Shown here: one piece after another, positions 1-7,185 of the stretch | How the letters are laid out: each line of letters begins with the position of its first letter | Position numbering within the stretch: position 1 is the stretch's first letter | Assembly (NCBI GenBank): GCA_949127695.1 | Contig: CASBQH010000011.1 | Location: forward strand, 1 to 14,433 | Direction: 5' to 3' | DNA: 14,433 bases | Source of the DNA: Synechococcales cyanobacterium PMM_0073 | GTDB lineage: Bacteria > Cyanobacteriota > Cyanobacteriia > Elainellales > Elainellaceae | Notes under the pieces: generated by a model | Told to the model about the DNA's origin: nothing | What the model saw: only the letters and a program-made list of their open reading frames with translations | Databases searched by the model: none | Made by a program: the position numbers and the translations under genes

Positions 1-1
1 G

Positions 2-1492
2 CTGGGCTGGACGCCAGCTGAGATGATTGCCCGCCCTTGGGCAGAGTTTGTCCATCCTGACGACATCAGTGCCTCCAGCTCCGAAACAGACAGTTTGTTC
101 TTAGGTCGCCAAACTCTGAAGTTTGAGAATCGCTATCGGCATAAAGATGGCTCCTATCGCTGGCTGCTGTGGAATGCCCAGTCTTACCCGGACGAGCAGG
201 TGGTCTATGCAGCGGCAGTTGATATTACCGATCGCAAAACCGCTGAACTAGAGCGCGAACAGCTCTTGCAGCGTGAACAGTCTGCCCGCGCCGAAGCCGA
301 AGCCGCCAACCGGGTTAAAGACGAGTTTCTGGCGGTGCTGTCTCATGAGCTACGTTCGCCGCTTAACCCGATTTTAGGCTGGGCGCAGCTTTTGCAAACC
401 GGCAGACTCGACCCCGCCCGCCAAACCGAAGCCGTCAAAACGATTGAGCGCAACGCCAGACTGCAATCTCAGCTAATTGAAGATCTGCTCGATATTTCGC
501 GGATCATGCAGGGCAAACTCTCGCTGACGCCAGCGCCCGTGAGTTTGGCATTTGTGATTGCCGCCGCAGTCGAAACGGTGCATTTGGCAGCCGAGGCGAA
601 GCAGGTGCAGATCCGGCTAGAGCTGGCCGAGACTGCGCCAATATTTGGTGATGCCGCCCGCTTGCAGCAGGTGATCTGGAACCTGCTGACCAATGCCGTT
701 AAGTTTACCGCCAGCGGTGGCCAAGTCACGGTTGAGCTGAGGCAGCAGAATCAGCGGGCGCAAATTCGAGTGACTGATACGGGCAAGGGCATCCAGCCGC
801 AGTTCTTGCCCTATGTGTTTGAGTATTTTCGCCAAGAAGATGGCTCCACCACGCGCAAATTTGGCGGGCTGGGGCTGGGCTTGGCGATTGTGAAACAAAT
901 TGTCGAAATGCACGGCGGTACGGTGAGCGCCGAAAGCCCAGGCGAAAACCAGGGCACAAGCTTTACGGTCGAGCTGCCGATTTCACAGCAGGCGATGGCT
1001 GTCTGTGCGCCCACAAGTCCCAGTAGCCTAGATCCGAAGGCGCTCAGCAATCTGTCTATTCTGCTGGTGGATGACGATACCGACACCCGCGAGTTTCAAG
1101 CATTTTTGCTGGAGCAGAGTGGGGCAACGGTGGTTGCCGTTGCCTCTGGCATAGCAGCACTGCAAATATTAGATCACCTCAGCCTCAATCTGCTGGTGAG
1201 TGACTTGGGCATGGCCGAGATGGACGGCTATATGCTGATCCAGCAGATTCGGGCACGTCCCGCCGAGCAGGGCGGCAACATTCCGGCGATTGCGGTGACA
1301 GCCTACGCTGGAGAACTCGATCAAGAGAAGACCATTCGGGCAGGATTTCAGGCTTATCTAACCAAGCCCCTCCAGCCAGAAGTTTTAGTCAGAACCATTA
1401 CAGAACTGCTCAACGGGAGCCTGGAGACGAGCGCAACTCCCAAAGATCTATCTACAGCAGCTATGCCGCCGCCCCAATTGCCCCTATCGTAA
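2..1492 (+). CDS. Hybrid sensor histidine kinase, PAS-HisKA-HATPase-REC (5' end outside window)
   Basis: The reading frame is open to the first bases of the window, where it already encodes LGWTPAE, the front of a PAS fold. The ATG at 23 is therefore internal and the gene starts upstream. Residue numbers here count from that ATG. A PAS/PAC module spans about 1-72 (HPDD; NRYRHKDGSYRWLLW; DITDRK), followed by a short probable coiled coil (72-98). HisKA has the phospho-accepting His108 in LSHELRSPL. The ATPase domain shows the N box (N220, N224), DTGKGI (252-257) and the glycine-rich GGLGLGLAIV (281-290). A C-terminal receiver domain has acidic D350-D352, phospho-acceptor D394, T426 and K448. 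There is no DNA-binding output domain, so the signal is probably relayed to a separate partner by phosphotransfer. No response regulator gene is in the window. No membrane segment is visible in the part seen. The signal sensed is unknown. Confidence 0.95.
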   Translation: MGWTPAEMIARPWAEFVHPDDISASSSETDSLFLGRQTLKFENRYRHKDGSYRWLLWNAQSYPDEQVVYAAAVDITDRKTAELEREQLLQREQSARAEAEAANRVKDEFLAVLSHELRSPLNPILGWAQLLQTGRLDPARQTEAVKTIERNARLQSQLIEDLLDISRIMQGKLSLTPAPVSLAFVIAAAVETVHLAAEAKQVQIRLELAETAPIFGDAARLQQVIWNLLTNAVKFTASGGQVTVELRQQNQRAQIRVTDTGKGIQPQFLPYVFEYFRQEDGSTTRKFGGLGLGLAIVKQIVEMHGGTVSAESPGENQGTSFTVELPISQQAMAVCAPTSPSSLDPKALSNLSILLVDDDTDTREFQAFLLEQSGATVVAVASGIAALQILDHLSLNLLVSDLGMAEMDGYMLIQQIRARPAEQGGNIPAIAVTAYAGELDQEKTIRAGFQAYLTKPLQPEVLVRTITELLNGSLETSATPKDLSTAAMPPPQLPLS

Positions 1493-1520
1493 AGCCAGCT
1501 CTTTTACCAAACGCTCAGCC

Positions 1521-2177
1521 ATGCCGCCTCATTCTGCTCGCAACCGCCCGACTCGATCATCTAATCCGCAGCGTGCTGCCCATCGTAGTCTAGTCATACC
1601 CACGGCTCCCTTGCCCGACCCCATTGGCGAAACCATTGACGCTATTATTGCGATTCGCGCCAAAGCTGAGCAGAAAGTCTCGCCGCATCAGCGCTGGGTA
1701 GAATGGGTGAGCGAATTCTTTGGCCGACCCAGCTTTCTCTATGCGGCGGTGGCGGTAATTGCCTTCTGGCTCGTTCTCAACGCCCTGCCCGCCAGCTGGG
1801 GCATCCCGCAGTTTGACCCCTCGCCCTATGAAGGACTGGATAAAACGCTGGGCATTGTCTCCCTCCTCATGACCGCCATCGTCCTCGTGCGCCAGAGTCG
1901 GCAAGAGATGCTGGCCGAGCAGCGTGCCCAGCTCAATCTTCAGCTCGATTTACTCACCGAACAAAAAATCGCCAAGCTAATCGCCCTATTAGAAGAACTG
2001 CGCTGCGATCTGCCCAACGTGCCAAACCGCTATGATGCAGAGGCCGAAGCAATGCAGCAGGCAGTTGATCCAGCTACGGTTTTAGATACATTAGAAAATA
2101 CGCTAAACGAACAGCTAGCAGAAATTCAGAATCAGTCTAATTCGACCAGCTCAGAATCTAGCGAGGATTTGCAATAG
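1521..2177 (+). CDS. DUF1003 family membrane protein
   Basis: This 218-residue protein matches the DUF1003 pattern: an amphipathic start (SPHQRWVEWVSEFFGRPSF, about 54-72), a first membrane helix (about 72-90), a short polar loop with FDPSPYEGLD (98-107), and a second helix (about 107-124). It ends in a charged, probably coiled region, RQSRQEMLAEQRAQLNLQLD (124-143), and an acidic Ser/Glu-rich tail. The first 30 or so residues are basic and Pro/Arg-rich and look disordered, so a later start cannot be excluded. The family's function is unknown; it is an inner-membrane protein with a long cytoplasmic C-terminal part. It starts 28 bases after the kinase gene in the same direction and may be co-transcribed with it. 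I see no strong ribosome-binding site. Confidence 0.85.
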   Translation: MPPHSARNRPTRSSNPQRAAHRSLVIPTAPLPDPIGETIDAIIAIRAKAEQKVSPHQRWVEWVSEFFGRPSFLYAAVAVIAFWLVLNALPASWGIPQFDPSPYEGLDKTLGIVSLLMTAIVLVRQSRQEMLAEQRAQLNLQLDLLTEQKIAKLIALLEELRCDLPNVPNRYDAEAEAMQQAVDPATVLDTLENTLNEQLAEIQNQSNSTSSESSEDLQ

Positions 2178-2210
2178 TTCTTAATCTTTTAGCAGTTTAG
2201 CGCTCAGGCT

Positions 2211-2228
2211 CTCTGTCTAAGGATAGAG
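2211..2228 (+). other. Small hairpin after the DUF1003 gene
   Basis: CTCTGTC (2211-2217) pairs with GATAGAG (2222-2228) across a TAAG loop, with one G-U pair. CTCAG (2203-2207) and CTGAG (2239-2243) could extend it as an outer stem. No run of T follows, so it is not a convincing intrinsic terminator. It may help 3' end formation of the upstream transcript. Confidence 0.25.
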
Positions 2229-2283
2229 AATACTGGCTCTGAGTCACCTTGTAATCTACCTGCCGAGTGATAGCCGTTTAAAA

Positions 2284-2354
2284 ATAGCTCAGCTATATTC
2301 AGTTCAGTCGCAGCAACAGCATAGACTGAATCCTAGCATCTCAGCTGATCAGCT
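2284..2354. promoter_or_regulatory. AGCT-rich palindromes in the amylase leader (candidate operators)
   Basis: ATAGCT-C-AGCTAT (2284-2296) is a perfect palindrome around one central base. AGCTGATCAGCT (2343-2354) is a perfect 12-base palindrome. The heptamer CAGCTAT occurs in both places (2290-2296 and 2350-2356), 60 bases apart. A further 7-base stem, TTCAGTC/GACTGAA (2303-2309 and 2324-2330), lies between them. The symmetry and repetition suggest binding sites for a dimeric regulator of the amylase gene. No clear -35/-10 pair was found here. The regulator is unknown. Confidence 0.35.
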
Positions 2355-2394
2355 ATGACTCCTGACAGCTACTGTATTGTCCATTCAAATTACC

Positions 2395-2400
2395 AAGGGG
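2395..2400 (+). promoter_or_regulatory. Ribosome-binding site fixing the amylase start
   Basis: AAGGGG lies 9 bases before the ATG at 2410. This favours that ATG over an in-frame TTG at 2377, which would add 11 residues with no family similarity. Confidence 0.7.
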
Positions 2401-2409
2401 TTACTAGGT

Positions 2410-3900
2410 ATGTCACAAGATAAAGGGGCGATGATGCAGTACTTTCACTGGTACATCCAACCGGATGGCCAGCTGTGGAACCGCGTCAAAGATAAAGCTC
2501 AGAAGCTAGCCGAGGCGGGCTTCACGGCCATGTGGCTGCCTCCTGCTTATAAGGGCGTTGGCGGCGGCATGGATGTAGGCTACGGTGTATATGATATGTA
2601 TGACTTGGGTGAATTTGATCAGAAGGGATCAGTTCGCACTAAGTATGGCACTAAAGACGAGTATGTTACAGCGGTTAAAACGCTGGGAGAATTTGGGATT
2701 CGCACCTATGCCGACGTGGTGTTTAATCATCGGCTGGGTGGTGACGAAGCTGAAAAGGTGAAGGCGACGCCCTACCCGCGTGATAATCGGACTGAGCCGA
2801 AAGGCGAGATGTATGAAATTGAAGCCTATACGTCGTTCACGTTTCCGGGTCGCCAGGGCAAGTATTCTGAGTTCAAATGGCACTGGCATCATTTTAACGC
2901 CGTAGACTACGACGCTAACAACACAGACGACCACTCAACTATCTATGTGTTTGAAGGCAAAAAGTTTGAAGACTACGTGGCGCTGGAGTTTGGCAACTTT
3001 GACTATTTAATGGGCTGCGATATCGAATTCGACAACGAAGCGGTTCGCAAAGAGCTATCCGACTGGGGTAAATGGTACATTGACACGACTGGGATAGACG
3101 GCTATCGGATCGATGCCGCGAAGCATATCCCGGCCTGGTATTTCCCAGACTGGCTGGATGAAATGAGCGAATATTCTGGCCGCGAGAAGTTTGCAGTGGC
3201 CGAATATTGGGATACAGATCTCGCCGCTCTCCATGCCTATATCGAAAACAGCCGGGGGCGAGTGGCGCTGTTTGATGTGCCGCTGCACTACAATTTCAGT
3301 AACGCCAGCAATCAGAGCGAAAACTACGACATGCGGCAAATCTTTGACAACACGCTGGCTAAAGAGCAGCCGACGCTGGCTGTCACCTTTGTGGCCAACC
3401 ATGACTCACAAGCGCTGCAAGACCTGGAATCGGTGGTTGAACCCTGGTTTAAGCCAATTGCCTATGCCCTGATTTTGCTGCGTCAGGAAGGCTATCCCTG
3501 CGTATTCTATCCTGACTATTACGGGACAGAATATACGGATACCGGCAGTGACGGCAATGAACATACTGTCGTGATGCCTTCGCATGGCTGGTTAATTGAC
3601 AAGTTCCTCTACGCCCGCAAGCATTTTACCTATGGCGCACAGTACGACTACTTTGACCATGCCAACACTATCGGCTGGACTTGCTTGGGCGACGAAGATC
3701 ATCCCGGCGCAATGGCAGTGATCCTCACCAACGGAGCCGATGGCAGCAAGTCGATGGAAGTGGGCAAGCCAAACACCCAGTTTGTCGATCTGACTAAGCA
3801 TATTACCGAGCCAGTCACCACTGACGAAAACGGCTGGGGCGAATTCCGCTGCAACGGCGGCTCGGTCTCGGTCTGGGTTGAAGCCGATCACCTCGGCTAA
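2410..3900 (+). CDS. Cytoplasmic alpha-amylase, GH13 (bacterial AmyA type)
   Basis: The protein has 496 residues and no signal peptide, so it probably acts in the cytoplasm on alpha-1,4-glucans such as glycogen breakdown products. It opens with the family's typical MMQYFHWYIQPDGQLW. The four GH13 motifs are present: region I DVVFNH (102-107), region II GYRIDAAKH with nucleophile Asp235, region III AVAEYW with acid/base Glu265, and region IV FVANHDSQ with Asp332. The barrel is followed by a C-terminal beta domain ending VSVWVEADHLG. Length fits the subfamily of B. licheniformis amylase and E. coli AmyA. In region IV, Ala replaces the Asp or Glu often seen before NHD; the catalytic residues are intact. 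The gene follows a 232-base non-coding leader and lies 108 bases before shc on the same strand. Confidence in family is high; the exact substrate is inferred. Confidence 0.93.
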   Translation: MSQDKGAMMQYFHWYIQPDGQLWNRVKDKAQKLAEAGFTAMWLPPAYKGVGGGMDVGYGVYDMYDLGEFDQKGSVRTKYGTKDEYVTAVKTLGEFGIRTYADVVFNHRLGGDEAEKVKATPYPRDNRTEPKGEMYEIEAYTSFTFPGRQGKYSEFKWHWHHFNAVDYDANNTDDHSTIYVFEGKKFEDYVALEFGNFDYLMGCDIEFDNEAVRKELSDWGKWYIDTTGIDGYRIDAAKHIPAWYFPDWLDEMSEYSGREKFAVAEYWDTDLAALHAYIENSRGRVALFDVPLHYNFSNASNQSENYDMRQIFDNTLAKEQPTLAVTFVANHDSQALQDLESVVEPWFKPIAYALILLRQEGYPCVFYPDYYGTEYTDTGSDGNEHTVVMPSHGWLIDKFLYARKHFTYGAQYDYFDHANTIGWTCLGDEDHPGAMAVILTNGADGSKSMEVGKPNTQFVDLTKHITEPVTTDENGWGEFRCNGGSVSVWVEADHLG

Positions 3901-3913
3901 TTCTGCCTCATCC

Positions 3914-4005
3914 GGCGCTAGCCGCTTGCCAAGCCTGATCATTCAGCGCACAATGCTAAAGCTGCAATCTTGCGGCTGCTATATCTAAGCCAAGCGGCTA
4001 GCGCC
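3914..4005. repeat. Perfect 15-base inverted repeat flanking the shc leader
   Basis: The left arm GGCGCTAGCCGCTTG (3914-3928) and right arm CAAGCGGCTAGCGCC (3991-4005) are exact reverse complements separated by 62 bases. Each arm contains the palindrome GCTAGC. The right arm ends three bases before the shc ATG at 4009, and the left arm starts 14 bases after the amylase stop. In RNA the arms could form a GC-rich long-range stem over the shc translation start; in DNA they could be paired protein-binding sites. Confidence 0.6.
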
Positions 4006-4008
4006 ATC

Positions 4009-5904
4009 ATGCAAACAGACTATCAGGCCATCCCAAACCAAGCTGAGCTGGAGCAAGCCATCCAGCTCAGCCAGCAGTATCTGCTCTCGCTCCAGCATGC
4101 TGATGGCTACTGGTGGGGCAACCTAGAGTCTAACGTCAGCATTACCGCCGAGGTAGTGCTGCTGCACAAAATTTGGGGCACAGATCAGACGCGGCCAATG
4201 GCCAAAATGGCGGCCTATCTCCAGTCGCAGCAGCGCTCTCACGGTGGCTGGGAGCTGTTTTACCATGACGGCGGCGAGCTGAGCACCTCGGTTGAAGCCT
4301 ATATGGCGCTGCGGCTGCTGGGCATTCCGGCTGGCGATCCTGATATGCAGCGAGCGCGGGCGTTTATTCTGGCCAAGGGCGGCGTCAGCAAAACTCGGAT
4401 CTTTACCAAGTTCCACCTAGCGCTAATTGGCTGCTATGACTGGCGCGGCATTCCCAGCATTCCGGCTGGAGTTATGCTGCTGCCCGACTGGTTTCCGGTC
4501 AATGTTTATGAAATGTCGAGCTGGGCGCGGGGCAGTACCGTGCCGCTGCTGATTGTATTTGACCGCCAGCCCGTTTACGTGACGGCTCCGGCAATCCGCC
4601 TAGACGAACTCTATGTGGGCGATGTTGCCCCAGCTGAGCTGCCCCGCAGCGGCGACTGGCGCGATCTGTTTGTGGAGCTAGACGGCTGGCTAAAGCGGAT
4701 TGCCGACTGGAACCTGACGCCGCTGCGCGCCGAGGGACTGCGCGCCGCCGAACGTTGGATCCTCGAACGTCAGGAAGATACGGGCGACTGGGGCGGAATC
4801 ATCCCGGCTATGCTAAATTCAATGCTGGCGCTGCGTGCCTTAGACTACAGCGTAAATGATCCAGTAATCGTCAGAGGGCTAGCTGCAATTAATCAATTTG
4901 GCGTTGAAACCCAAACTGAATACTGGACGCAGCCCTGTGTTTCGCCCGTCTGGGATACGGCTTTGGTAATGCGCTCGCTCACTGATTCTGGACTGAGTGC
5001 CGACCATCCAGCTCTCAAGCAAGCCGCCGACTGGCTGCTGCAAAAGCAGATTCTCAGCTATGGCGACTGGGCGGTTAAAAACAAGACTGGCCGACCGGGT
5101 GGCTGGGCGTTTGAGTTTGAGAATCAGTTCTACCCTGATGTGGACGATACGGCGGTTGTTGTGATGGCACTACAGACGGTGCAGCGCAGCCAGCCCCAGC
5201 AAATTGCAATTGAGCGGGCGCTGCATTGGATTGCTTCCATGCAGTGCAGCGAGGGTGGCTGGGCAGCTTTTGATCTGGATAACAATCAAGACTGGCTGAA
5301 TGCCATGCCCTATGGCGACTTGAAGGCCATGATCGATCCCAACACCGCAGATGTGACGGCGCGAGTGCTGGAGATGGTGGGGCGAGTTGGCCAAACCCCT
5401 GCCTTTTCCAGAGCCGCCTTAGACCGGGCGCTGAGCTATCTGCGTCAGCAGCAGGAGCCAGAAGGCTGCTGGTTTGGGCGCTGGGGCGTCAACTATATTT
5501 ACGGCACGAGCGGCGTGCTGGTGGCGCTGGCGCTGCTGGCTCCCCAAACTTACTGTGACTGCATTGAGCGCGGGGCGGCTTGGCTGACAGGCTGCCAAAA
5601 CGCTGACGGCGGCTGGGGCGAAACCTGCCAGAGCTACGTTGAGCCGCAGCTTAAGGGGCAAGGCTCCAGCACGCCGTCCCAGACTGCCTGGGCGCTGCTG
5701 GGGCTGATGGCGGCGGGTCAATTTGAGCAGGCAACCGAGCAGGGGATTGCCTATTTGCTCAAGCGCCAAAATCCCGACGGCAGCTGGGGTGAGCCAGAGT
5801 TTACCGGCACGGGCTTTCCGGGGCATTTTTACCTAAACTACCAGCTCTACCGCCAGCATTTTCCGCTAACGGCATTGGGACGCTATCGCGGCTCAAAAGC
5901 ATGA
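4009..5904 (+). CDS. shc: Squalene-hopene cyclase
   Basis: The enzyme cyclises squalene to the pentacyclic hopanoid hopene (and hopanol) at the membrane, the committed step of hopanoid synthesis. From the ATG at 4009 it has 631 residues, the usual family size. An in-frame TTG at 3970 would add 13 residues without family similarity. The catalytic acid motif DVDDTA is at 377-382. QW-type repeats are spread along the protein: QQRSHGGW near 75-81, QEDTGDWGG near 255-263, CSEGGW near 413-418, QQEPEGCWF near 482-489, QNADGGWG near 530-537 and QNPDGSWG near 587-594. The start LLSLQHADGYWWGNLESN is also typical. No strong ribosome-binding site precedes the start, which is abutted by a 15-base inverted repeat. 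The 3' end overlaps the rhodanese gene on the other strand by 22 bases. No other hopanoid gene is in the window. Confidence 0.96.
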   Translation: MQTDYQAIPNQAELEQAIQLSQQYLLSLQHADGYWWGNLESNVSITAEVVLLHKIWGTDQTRPMAKMAAYLQSQQRSHGGWELFYHDGGELSTSVEAYMALRLLGIPAGDPDMQRARAFILAKGGVSKTRIFTKFHLALIGCYDWRGIPSIPAGVMLLPDWFPVNVYEMSSWARGSTVPLLIVFDRQPVYVTAPAIRLDELYVGDVAPAELPRSGDWRDLFVELDGWLKRIADWNLTPLRAEGLRAAERWILERQEDTGDWGGIIPAMLNSMLALRALDYSVNDPVIVRGLAAINQFGVETQTEYWTQPCVSPVWDTALVMRSLTDSGLSADHPALKQAADWLLQKQILSYGDWAVKNKTGRPGGWAFEFENQFYPDVDDTAVVVMALQTVQRSQPQQIAIERALHWIASMQCSEGGWAAFDLDNNQDWLNAMPYGDLKAMIDPNTADVTARVLEMVGRVGQTPAFSRAALDRALSYLRQQQEPEGCWFGRWGVNYIYGTSGVLVALALLAPQTYCDCIERGAAWLTGCQNADGGWGETCQSYVEPQLKGQGSSTPSQTAWALLGLMAAGQFEQATEQGIAYLLKRQNPDGSWGEPEFTGTGFPGHFYLNYQLYRQHFPLTALGRYRGSKA

Positions 5905-6329
5905 AGCTCAGAATGCAGCAGTTTGCCCCAGAGCAAACTATAGGGATGCACCTGCGACACGGCGCGCCCGTCCCGGTAGACCGGATAGCCTGCGTTTGCC
6001 CACTCAAAAATCGAGCCTTCTAGGTTGAAGGCTTTGATGCCTTGATCTTGCAGGGCTGCTGCTGCTCTAGCCGACCGGTAGCCCACGGAGCAATAGAGCA
6101 CAATAGGCTGCTGCCTCTTGGCCAGCTCGCCCAAGTCATCGGGCAGCAGCGCTGCTGTAGGCAGGTGGCTCACCTGATATTCTGCTGGCTTACGTGCATC
6201 TAGCAGATGCGGCGGGTGAGGCTGCTGGAGCCAGAGCGCCAATTCTGGGGGCGTCAGCTGCGGCACCTGCGGAAACTGTAGCCGAATCAGCTGTTTGACC
6301 GCCGCCCAGCTCAGATGTTCAAGCTCCAT
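5883..6329 (-). CDS. Single-domain rhodanese-like protein
   Basis: The protein has 148 residues with one rhodanese fold over about 23-120: HLLDARKPAEYQVSHLPTA (41-59), then the active-site loop YCSVGYRSAR with catalytic Cys80, then FNLEGSIFEWANAGYPVY (101-118). The six-residue loop CSVGYR fits a sulfur-carrying (thiosulfate or persulfide) rhodanese rather than a Cdc25-type phosphatase, which has a longer loop. No signal peptide or membrane helix is seen, so it is probably cytoplasmic. The C-terminal 30 residues are an extension outside the core. The gene converges on shc and overlaps its last 22 bases; it diverges from the PsiE-family gene with 175 bases between their starts. Its sulfur acceptor cannot be told from sequence. 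Confidence 0.9.
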   Translation of the reverse strand: MELEHLSWAAVKQLIRLQFPQVPQLTPPELALWLQQPHPPHLLDARKPAEYQVSHLPTAALLPDDLGELAKRQQPIVLYCSVGYRSARAAAALQDQGIKAFNLEGSIFEWANAGYPVYRDGRAVSQVHPYSLLWGKLLHSELHAFEPR

Positions 6330-6465
6330 TGAATTTGCTTATCGTCAGGATTGGATCTGCTGTGAGTCAAGAGCGGCAATTCAAACAGCTTTGGGGTTGC
6401 CGATTGTACCCTTCAAGCATAGGATTTCAGCTATGGTTGCCTTCTGTTTCATCGTACGCAATCAA

Positions 6466-6471
6466 TATAAC
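6466..6471 (+). promoter_or_regulatory. Candidate -10 element before the PsiE-family gene
   Basis: TATAAC lies 34 bases before the ATG at 6505 in the 175-base divergent gap with the rhodanese gene. No good -35 hexamer sits at the right distance. No tandem CTTAACCT-type Pho box was seen, so phosphate control is not supported by this leader. Confidence 0.25.
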
Positions 6472-6504
6472 GGCCTGAGCGTCATTCATTCACCCGGTTA
6501 AATT

Positions 6505-6978
6505 ATGCATCCTCCTAGGGAAAAGTTGAGCCGCAGGCTGGCTAAAGCAGTCAGAGATGAGAATTTTTTGACTGTGGCGCATTGGCTAGAAAATCTGGCC
6601 GCTAAAGTGCTGATTTTGTCCTTGAGCCTAGTAATTTTAATTTCCCTGATTGATCTGGTCGTTCTGCTGGGTAGAGATCTGCTGTTGAGTCCAACCGGAT
6701 TCTTTGCCAAAACGCTAATTGATATTTTTGGTCTATTCCTAAATATTCTAATTGCGCTAGAGCTACTGGAAAATATTACAGCTTATCTGAAAAAGCATAT
6801 TGTCCAGGTTGAGCTAGTAATTGTTACTTCGCTGATTGCCGTAGCGCGCAAGATTATTATTTTTGACTTTACGAAATATAGCAATCTGGATCTGCTGGCA
6901 TTGGGGGTAGCTATTTTTGCCCTGTCGCTCAGCTATTTGCTAATCAAATTGACAAATCGCAAATTAGATCAAGATTAG
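6505..6978 (+). CDS. PsiE-family (phosphate-starvation-inducible E-like) membrane protein
   Basis: The protein has 157 residues with four predicted membrane helices at about 33-56, 68-90, 98-120 and 128-148, and a charged N-terminal cytoplasmic stretch. The section LIALELLENITAYLKKHIVQ (82-101), followed by VELVIVTSLIAVARKIIIFD (102-121), carries the conserved acidic and basic residues typical of PsiE-like proteins. The molecular function of the family is unknown; the name comes from phosphate-starvation induction in E. coli. The gene stands alone: divergent from the rhodanese gene and 207 bases before the Rieske oxygenase gene. Its base composition is somewhat AT-richer than its neighbours. 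The family call rests on pattern recall. Confidence 0.75.
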   Translation: MHPPREKLSRRLAKAVRDENFLTVAHWLENLAAKVLILSLSLVILISLIDLVVLLGRDLLLSPTGFFAKTLIDIFGLFLNILIALELLENITAYLKKHIVQVELVIVTSLIAVARKIIIFDFTKYSNLDLLALGVAIFALSLSYLLIKLTNRKLDQD

Positions 6979-7055
6979 AGGCTCTAGAAAATACACGTCC
7001 CGTTATTCAGCAACGCCTAATTTTGTTCAAGCGATTTCTGTTATTTTCTGTAGTT

Positions 7056-7083
7056 TTGTATTGTATATTCATCGGGATAGAAT
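7056..7083 (+). promoter_or_regulatory. Candidate sigma70-type promoter for the Rieske-guaD operon
   Basis: TTGTAT (7056-7061), a 16-base spacer and TAGAAT (7078-7083) resemble a -35/-10 pair in an AT-rich gap. Transcription would begin near 7090, giving a leader of about 95 bases before the ATG at 7186. Prediction by eye only. Confidence 0.35.
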
Positions 7084-7185
7084 CAGCGTTGGCAATAGTT
7101 GCTGTTATTTTGAATACAAAAAAGAGTTTAGGCTGCCCTATAGTTGATCGAGGCAACAGTCGATTCTTTGAACTAATCTATCCAA

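Noticed and set aside
2377..2409. Upstream TTG start for the amylase
   Set aside because: The AAGGGG ribosome-binding site and family similarity both point to the ATG at 2410.
3970..4008. Upstream TTG start for squalene-hopene cyclase
   Set aside because: The extra 13 residues are unlike the family and there is no ribosome-binding site; the ATG at 4009 gives the standard length. It remains possible because the ATG also lacks a Shine-Dalgarno site.
6295..6501. 68-codon plus-strand open frame between the rhodanese and PsiE-family genes
   Set aside because: It begins antisense inside the rhodanese gene, fills the divergent promoter gap and shows no family features.
6976..6986. TAGAG-G-CTCTA palindrome at the stop of the PsiE-family gene as a terminator
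   Set aside because: The stem is only five pairs with almost no loop and no following T run.
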